Made by a program: the position numbers and the translations under genes. Shown in pieces: positions 57,945 to 64,000 of a DNA stretch of 64,000 nt. The notes under the pieces were generated by a model that saw only the letters and a list, made by a program, of their open reading frames with translations, was not told where the DNA came from and searched no databases. The stretch covers positions 28,261,501 through 28,325,500 of the forward strand of contig OX485805.1 of NCBI GenBank assembly GCA_950295325.1, in the 5' to 3' direction. Position 1 is the stretch's first letter. Each line of letters begins with the position of its first letter. This DNA comes from Polytrichum commune. Taxonomy: Eukaryota; Streptophyta; Polytrichopsida; Polytrichales; Polytrichaceae.

Positions 57945-58690
57945 ACAAATGTACCATTCTCATAGATTTTGCAGATTTTTCAACGAAGTTCGACAATTTT
58001 CTCAAAGACAAAGGTGAACAGTCCATGACTTGTATGCTTGTAGTGGATGGATGGAAGGTCTTTGGTGAGAGAAATATACAAATGTACCACTTTGATAGAT
58101 CTCGCAAAATTTTCAATGACGTAGGACAATTTCTCAAATATGAAGGTCAATTGCTCATGACTCGTATGCTTGTAATGGATGGAGGGATGGAGAGAAATAT
58201 ACAAATGTACCACTTTGATAGATCTCGCAAATTTTTCAATGACGTAGGACAATTTCTCAAATACGAAGGTCAATTGCTCATGACTCGTATGCTTGTAATG
58301 GATGGAGGGATGGAGAGAAATATACAAATGTACCACTTTGATAGATCTCGCAAATTTTTCAATGACGTAGGACAATTTCTCAAATACGAAGGTCAATTGC
58401 TCATGACTCGTATGCTTGTAATGGATGGAGGGATGGAGAGAAATACACAAATGTACCACTTTGATAGATCTCGCATGATTTTCAATGCCGTAGGACAATT
58501 TCTCAAAGATGAAGGTCGATTGCCCAAGACTCATATGCTTGTAGTGGATGGATGGAAGGTCATCGGTGAGAGAGATATACAAATGTACCATGTTGATAGA
58601 TCTCGCAGGATTTTCAATGACGTAGGACAATTTATCAAAGACGAAGGTCGATTGCCCAAGACTCATATGCTTGTGGTGGATGGATGGAAG
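57945..58690. repeat. In-phase minisatellite, six units of 123 or 132 bases
   Basis: AATGTACCACTTTGATAGAT-type starts lie at 57949, 58081, 58204, 58327, 58450 and 58582, spacings 132, 123, 123, 123 and 132. All are multiples of three, so frames stay open on both strands (about 960 bases plus, 765 minus). Units 2-4 are almost identical. Variation is by 9-base steps and scattered substitutions. The plus frame has no ATG at its left end and no known domain, so it is treated as a repeat. A (CT)n(TA)n tract follows at 58711-58745, and a (GATA)n run at about 58877-58893. Confidence 0.88.
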
Positions 58691-59002
58691 GAAGGAAACA
58701 AGGCACACCTCTCTCTCTCTCTTTATATATATATATATATACACATATCACTATTCCATCTCTTCTACGTACGGTTCATGGGCAAGTGGGTTTCTTCACG
58801 AAGGCTTCATAGGAACCTTCCCTCGACCACCTTTTCGTGTTTCCGTAAATGTTGATGCATCTATCTATATATATACATAGATAGATAGATAGATGTAGTG
58901 GTGGGAATGTGTCTGTCTACCTGCCTGCCTCCCTGCCCATGTTGCAATGATTGAGCAAATGATTTGGCCATTCCCATACGAATAGTCGCCCCACCGAACA
59001 GT

Positions 59003-59234
59003 GCCCGGGTAGATTTTTGGCCATAGCCGGTCGAGATCCTAGCTAGCTAGAGTTCCTAAATCAAACCACTTACATGGTGACATCTTCCGGCTTCCTTTGT
59101 TACATGGGGAATATTCCATAGATTCCTCCAAAATTCATTGGTAGTTCTCGTGGTGTCTTTGCTTTTGAACCGGCTATTTCCTCAAGCTCAACCGGTTCAT
59201 CCGTGTATCTAGTGGTCGGTTCTCCCTGTTCGTC
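59003..59234 (+). mobile_element. AACCGGTT-family MITE, diverged copy
   Basis: AGTGCCCGGGTAGATTTTTGG at the left, TATTCCATAGATTCCTCCA and CTCAACCGGTTCATCCG inside, GGTCGGTTCTCCCTGTTCG at the right. No matching duplication was found at the flanks. Confidence 0.7.
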
Positions 59235-59495
59235 GCAGTAGGAAAAGAAAAAGAAAAAGAGCGCATGTGTATAAGCCAAGGACTCTCTCGTTTCCATGAA
59301 TATTTGTTTCACCATGCAACCTTTAAATACAGACTCCACCTCGAAGATTCTTTCATTTCCTGTCCCAGCCTGCTGCTGGCTCTGAAACCCAGAAATAGAG
59401 TCTTGGAATTAACCAATTGACAATTCAACGTACCGTAGGTAATAAGATTTTTTTGTGGGGAGTTTCCAATTTATGGAAAAACAACTTGTGGCACA

Positions 59496-59652
59496 CATAA
59501 CATAATTCAGATCCATAACAGTGTCTTGTGGGACTGACAATATTCCACATAATATTTCCGGATATTTCCCACATTCAGACTGAATGTGGGAATATTCCGA
59601 GGAATAATGTAGGTCCCACAAAGACAATGTTATGGATCTGAATTATGTTATG
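59496..59652. mobile_element. 157-base near-perfect palindrome (foldback MITE)
   Basis: Arms CATAACATAATTCAGATCC and its complement, continuing through CATAACA(G/T)TGTCTT(G)TGGGAC and TATTCC to a centre at about 59578-59580 (CCCACATTCA-GAC-TGAATGTGGG). A transcript of either strand would form a long hairpin. No target duplication was identified. Confidence 0.8.
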
Positions 59653-59659
59653 CATGCTC

Positions 59660-60785
59660 GTAGTTTGAATTAATTTGTGTTGAGCCTGCTTGACACTTAT
59701 GGTAAAGGGGAAAGAAAAAAGGGCAAAGAAAGAAAGAAATGTTGGTGTTATAGCACCGGCGTGAATATGAGCCCATTCATTCTATACTAGTTATGGCTAA
59801 CCATGGTGTAGTACATGATTTAGTGATTTCCTCTAAGAAGGTGGGCTCCATGGTTTGCCTAGGTTTATGGCATAGTCCTTTAGTTCTATGGTGTCGTGGT
59901 TTCCAAGTAATTTAGTTCTATGGGATTGTTGTATTTGTCATAGGAGGGGGGCGATGAGGGTCCGTTTGCAATCTAATTTCCTTTTGTTTGATATGAGGTA
60001 TGTGATGGTGTTTTGGGGTAAGGATTTTATTATATATTTTTTCTTTTTTTATTCTTTGGGGGGGGATGTTGAGGGTTGTCTGTAAGTTGTGTGTCATTGG
60101 GTGCTCGTGGATGGCACCTTTGACTCCTACAGTGATGATTATGAGGGGGGTTGACTTTCCATTATCACTTATGATACTTACATGTCAAACATTGCCAACA
60201 CAAACATCTAAATTTCACACATACAAATATATGTATTTTCTAAGCAATTGACATTACAATAGAAATCTATGTAAAGCACAAAGGTTTGCGACATACTATT
60301 TTTGTTTCCTCCTTGAACCTTAGAGGTTCAACTTGAAAGTTCATGATGTTGAGAATATTCTTTGATTGATACTTGGCTTTTGTTATATAGAATGTTCTCT
60401 ACCATAGAGAAAATCTTGTTTGAGGAACACAAATTTGGTGGGCTGAGGTGAGGTAATCTTGGCCTTGACATGTGGCCGACCTTGGGGGAGTTGGTTCTAA
60501 GGTTAGTCCCTTGTTTTGTTAGTAGAAATTGTAGTTCTCAACTCCAATCCAAGATGGAAGTTTTTTCTTAAAGCTTGGAACCGCCCTTCATGATTGCAGT
60601 ATAAAATAAACATTCATTCTTACAACAAAATAGAGAGGCCAACCATGCCACCAAGTCCCCCCCCCCCCCCAAACAAAACAAAGGCTAAACACATGTTAGG
60701 GCCAACATTCTTTCCCTTGGCCTCCTGAATTCTATTTTAAAAGACGTTTTTTGAGCGTGCGTGACTCTTATTACACAATCAAGGG
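59660..60785. other. Intergenic, nothing recognised
   Basis: C14 tract at 60657-60670 and (GAAA)n near 59715-59740. No gene. Confidence 0.4.
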
Positions 60786-60790
60786 CACTA

Positions 60791-61150
60791 CCTTACAATG
60801 AACGGGGAGAACCAACCACTCATTACAAATGAACCAGTTGAGGGGCCGGTCACACCAACCAATTCTGGCACCATCCGCTAGCATCTCACGGCCGTAACAG
60901 TGCGAAAAGTTGATGGACCAACACCTATTTCTGAACACAACCCCCAACAATTCCACGGCTGGAACCAGACGGAACGTTTGGTGCAATCGGGGCACGAGTG
61001 TGAGAAACAACCACTTGAAGTTCCAAGACCTCATGGAAAATCACCCATCATTTTAAAAGAAATCCTACAAAACACACCTCATCAGATGAACAAAGCACAA
61101 CCGAAAGACCACAACACGTAACCGGTTGGACTTGGACGCCACTAGGCTTT
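60791..61150 (-). mobile_element. AACCGGTT-family MITE on the minus strand, split by a family E element
   Basis: On plus, ATGAACGGGGAGAACCAACC (60797) and CGTAACCGGTTGGACTTGG (about 61118) are the complements of the family's right and left parts. The element is interrupted at 60850-60995 by a family E foldback (CCGGTCACACCAACCAATT ... TTTGGTGCAATCGG), whose other copy is 44505-44640. The minus frame at 60771-61034 spans both and is not a gene. Confidence 0.65.
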
Positions 61151-61159
61151 TGACCTATA

Positions 61160-62630
61160 AGGTAGAGGGTGCTAAATCCAACACCCCATCCAAAACCATC
61201 ACCTATAAACGCCTCCCAATTGCCAACACTCTACAACCTTGAACCGTACCCGGCGGTGTAGGAGTGTCTGGGCCCATGAAGTGACGGTTTTAGGTGCCAT
61301 TAGTGGTGCCACCTCATAGCGGCCTCCATGACCTTCATGTAGGGTATGTAACGGGCTCCACTCTATCTCGGGTTGGTTCAAGGTGGGATTAGGGTGGCTT
61401 GTCAATGCCTATTCTAGTCATTCTATTCACAACGCCAAGGAGGTAGGCCCACAAAGCACAAAAGGGTCATTTCCCGGGATGCAAACGGGGTCGGTTCCCG
61501 GGATGCAAGGTGATGGTTTTGCAAGCGAACCGGGAGGGATCATGGAGGTAGCCGTGTGGCTTTGCATACCATTACTACTTGGGCTTTGATGTAGTTTGGG
61601 TCTAATACCCAGCTATGTTGTGTTGGTCCTAGGCAATGAAGGTGGGGGTCCTCATCATATGCGAGGTTGCCATACACGGGGCCTATGGATTGGTATAAGG
61701 AAGCTAGTAGTTTTGACTTTGAATATTCATCAAATATTCAATTGAGACTAAAAATGTTTTTTCTTTCTTGATACCTATGTTTAGCCCAAAGGCTAATATG
61801 AATATATTATATATATATCAACCACATAGCCATATGTATGTGCAATAGCTTAAAGTGTTGGTTTAAGCACCCTCTACCTTATATCATGCCCCAAAAGCCT
61901 CCTCCCACGCTGTCTTATTAGACGGTGTAGGAGGCCACATTGAGGAGCGGCACTATAGCACCTGGTAACTTAGCACGGAGCCGGGAATCCCAATGATTCC
62001 CCCCCCCCCTTTTGAAACCGCACGTTGCATGTATGTTGTTGTAGCTAGTTAACACAGATGGGCCTCGGGTGGTTTTAAAGAGGAATTTTGTATCTGGCTC
62101 GAGCGGAATATTCCCCCGGCCTCGGGGCCGGAGCCACAACCTCCTCCTCATCATTTGAGGGGCTCCAATAATGTGAGGGAAGCCATGAAAGCCTCATCCC
62201 TTGTTCCCCCACCCGCCCCCTTCTCCGCTAGCCGTTGATTTCATGGCTTTTGATGAATGAAAGCGTGCATGGGGCCCGCCCTAGATGAAAAAAAGATGTA
62301 TATATATATAAAAAGATAAACATATATACGAATATATCTGTCAGTACAGCGCCGTAGAATCATCACCTCCCACTCAAAACAAACCATTTATGTGTGAGAT
62401 CCTTTCTCAAGCATCCAGTGTAATGAGGGGCCGGGTAGGGGGGGGGGGGGGGGGGGCACAATTCTCATTCTTTCTCGCTTCTTTAATTGCGCCTTCATGA
62501 GCACTCTATATGGGAGGCTGGCCAATGCATGATGCCCTCGCCCATGTTCATGGCAAACTCCTACCGTGGACTACGTGTTGAATTTTACTCACACGGATTC
62601 CGTCGGCTTCAATTAAAGCCGGCCTCACAG
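61160..62630. other. Intergenic, nothing recognised
   Basis: Contains a G19 tract (62438-62456) and TATATATA tracts near 61807-61819 and 62299-62310. Frames at 61199-62154 are not recognisable. Confidence 0.4.
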
Positions 62631-62631
62631 T

Positions 62632-63465
62632 TTCCGGGGAGGTTTTCGGGCACAAATCGGTCGATTATATCCCGCTTTGGTTGCTTGGTTGGTTGGTTAC
62701 ATGTTGCCATCTTTTAGGGTTGGTTTTTTTTTCTTTATTGAGTCGGGGGCCGTGTTGTATAAATTCCTCTAAGTTTCCGGAAGCCTCGGACGTCAACGGG
62801 TCGTTTCCCGGACTTCTCGAACCGGGTTCATCTATAACCGACTACACTAAATTTGATTGTCCGACTAGTGTGGGTTACCATTTGGAGTTACGCATCGCTA
62901 TGACATTTTACCGAGAGTATATCACTTTTGACCCGAAGGAAAATAAGCTACACTAAATATGATGTTTAGTGTCATATGGTATTTGGATGTCACTCTGGTG
63001 ACGTTCCGGATGACACTTCTTATGAATACTGTCGTGGATGATGGATGCGCTCATCCGTTGGCCAAAACCCTACCTTCTCTTGTCAGCAGCTTGTGATGAA
63101 ATAGTGTCATGGATGAGTGAAATTTGGATGGAAAAATCACTTGGTAAGTGATAGTAATGGCAATGCTGTAAATCGATAATCCTTCAAATTTTGCTTACAA
63201 GGAATGGCAAATAAGGTTGGGTTAACAATTAGTGTTGGTGTCACTATACCACGGTTTACAATTAGTGTTGAGCAAGACAATGATAAACTGGTGACATTAA
63301 ATATCATATTTATTGTAGTTCATGTGCACATTGAAGAATATGATATAACCTAGCTGGTAAAAAAATGATAATAAGTCAGTGAAGAGTTATAGCAACACAT
63401 AACTCTGAATGGTAACCTACACTTCGAGGGCAATTTAGTGTAGCAGCTGGTTCTCCCTGTTCATT
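62632..63465 (+). mobile_element. Composite element: AACCGGTT module, long-inverted-repeat module, AACCGGTT right end
   Basis: 62632-62840 is a diverged AACCGGTT left module (GTTTCCGGGGAGGTTTTCGG to GGGTTCATCTATAACC). 62841-63438 is a second module with about 60-base inverted ends (CTACACTAAATTTGATTG, GTGGGTTACCATTTGGAG against GAATGGTAACCTACAC, CAATTTAGTGTAG). 63439-63465 (GCTGGTTCTCCCTGTTCATTGG) is the family's right end. The junction is the same as at 37262, suggesting one larger element type whose short 190-230-base members are deletion derivatives, or two insertions at a preferred site. Confidence 0.65.
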
Positions 63466-63469
63466 GGGG

Positions 63470-64000
63470 CCTTGGCATGAACGTTTGACCATGTGTAAGT
63501 ATTTGGCACATGTAGGCTATTAGGTCCTTATCAAAATGGACCCAACCCTATTTTTCCAAAGGTGAAGAAGGCCTTAAGATTGTGAAAAATCTTAAGATAG
63601 AAGTCGAATACGCTCTCGTCATATCTCATAGATGAAATCGCTAGAAACACTCTCAGAAATCATCAGAATTGGATGAAATCATCATTTTGGGATGATTGTG
63701 TTAATGTTTGGATGGAACTTTGTAATATCATCCATATGTGGTTTCATATCTACAATGATTGTCACCATTTCCGTGTTCTTGAAAATTTGAAGAAAAAGAA
63801 GCTGCTAGGATATGTCAAAAAGAACACATTTCGTGTCCAAATGGGTGATTGGACACAAAACATGATTTTTTGATGACTTATATAGAAATGGTATGTGTCA
63901 AATGCATTGTGTCAAAGAAATTTTCTTTTCCTTCTAGTGTGATTAGGGGGGTCATGATATCCATGTTGGTGGGTCCATCTCCAAATTATATGTTCCACCT
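63470..64000. other. Intergenic, nothing recognised
   Basis: A frame at 63673-63873 (plus) has no recognisable domain. No repeat was identified. Confidence 0.35.

Noticed and set aside
57896-58855. 319-residue plus frame and 254-residue minus frame
   Set aside because: Both arise from the in-phase minisatellite. The plus frame begins with GTG rather than ATG, and there is no known domain. Kept as a finding, not as a gene.

Overview
The window looks like nuclear DNA of a land plant with a large, repeat-rich genome. The evidence is one clear spliced gene for a plant-specific class II homeodomain-leucine zipper (HD-Zip II) transcription factor, many small inverted-repeat DNA transposons (MITEs), many tandem arrays, and decayed transposase-like sequence. 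The species cannot be named from what is visible. The hAT-type relic and the composition would fit a non-flowering plant such as a lycophyte or fern, but that is inference.

The only gene I regard as intact lies at 53062-54184 on the plus strand: two exons separated by a 172-base GT-AG intron inside the homeodomain. It sits next to a GC-richer upstream stretch (about 52190-52700) with a G-box and a pyrimidine-rich leader. Two decayed coding regions were worked out by reading frames. One is an internally deleted hAT-like transposase relic at about 6638-7375 (+). The other is a tandem-RRM-like protein gene at about 8143-9400 (-), which carries three in-frame stops. A 410-base hAT-type MITE is inserted in it at 8533-8942, and removing that element with one 8-base target duplication restores its reading frame exactly.

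The rest is repeats. From left to right the tandem arrays are: about 335-base units (1652-3648), a GGGTGGGCAT minisatellite (9405-9790), 167-base units (13140-14320), about 275-base units (23140-24230), 163-base units (30002-30908), 130-base units (45340-45840), about 312-base units (50903-52110) and 123/132-base units (57945-58690). Small DNA transposons include Tourist/PIF-Harbinger-like MITEs with 3-base TTA/TCA/TAA duplications (43628-44138, 47788-48505, 29280-30001, 30919-31313). There is also a 190-230-base family rich in AACCGGTT, with 8-9-base duplications in two copies (14684-14876, 38624-38853) and about six more copies. The most striking family is a very small element of 93-95 bases, found at three independent sites with 9-base duplications (array at 1652-3648, 43082-43174, 45606-45700).

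There is no operon-like organisation. The HD-Zip gene is an island in a sea of transposon-derived DNA, and several arrays appear to have arisen by co-amplifying a MITE end with its flank. No rRNA gene, convincing intact tRNA gene, CRISPR array or organellar gene was seen. All repeat families were found by eye, so boundaries of old or partial copies are approximate.
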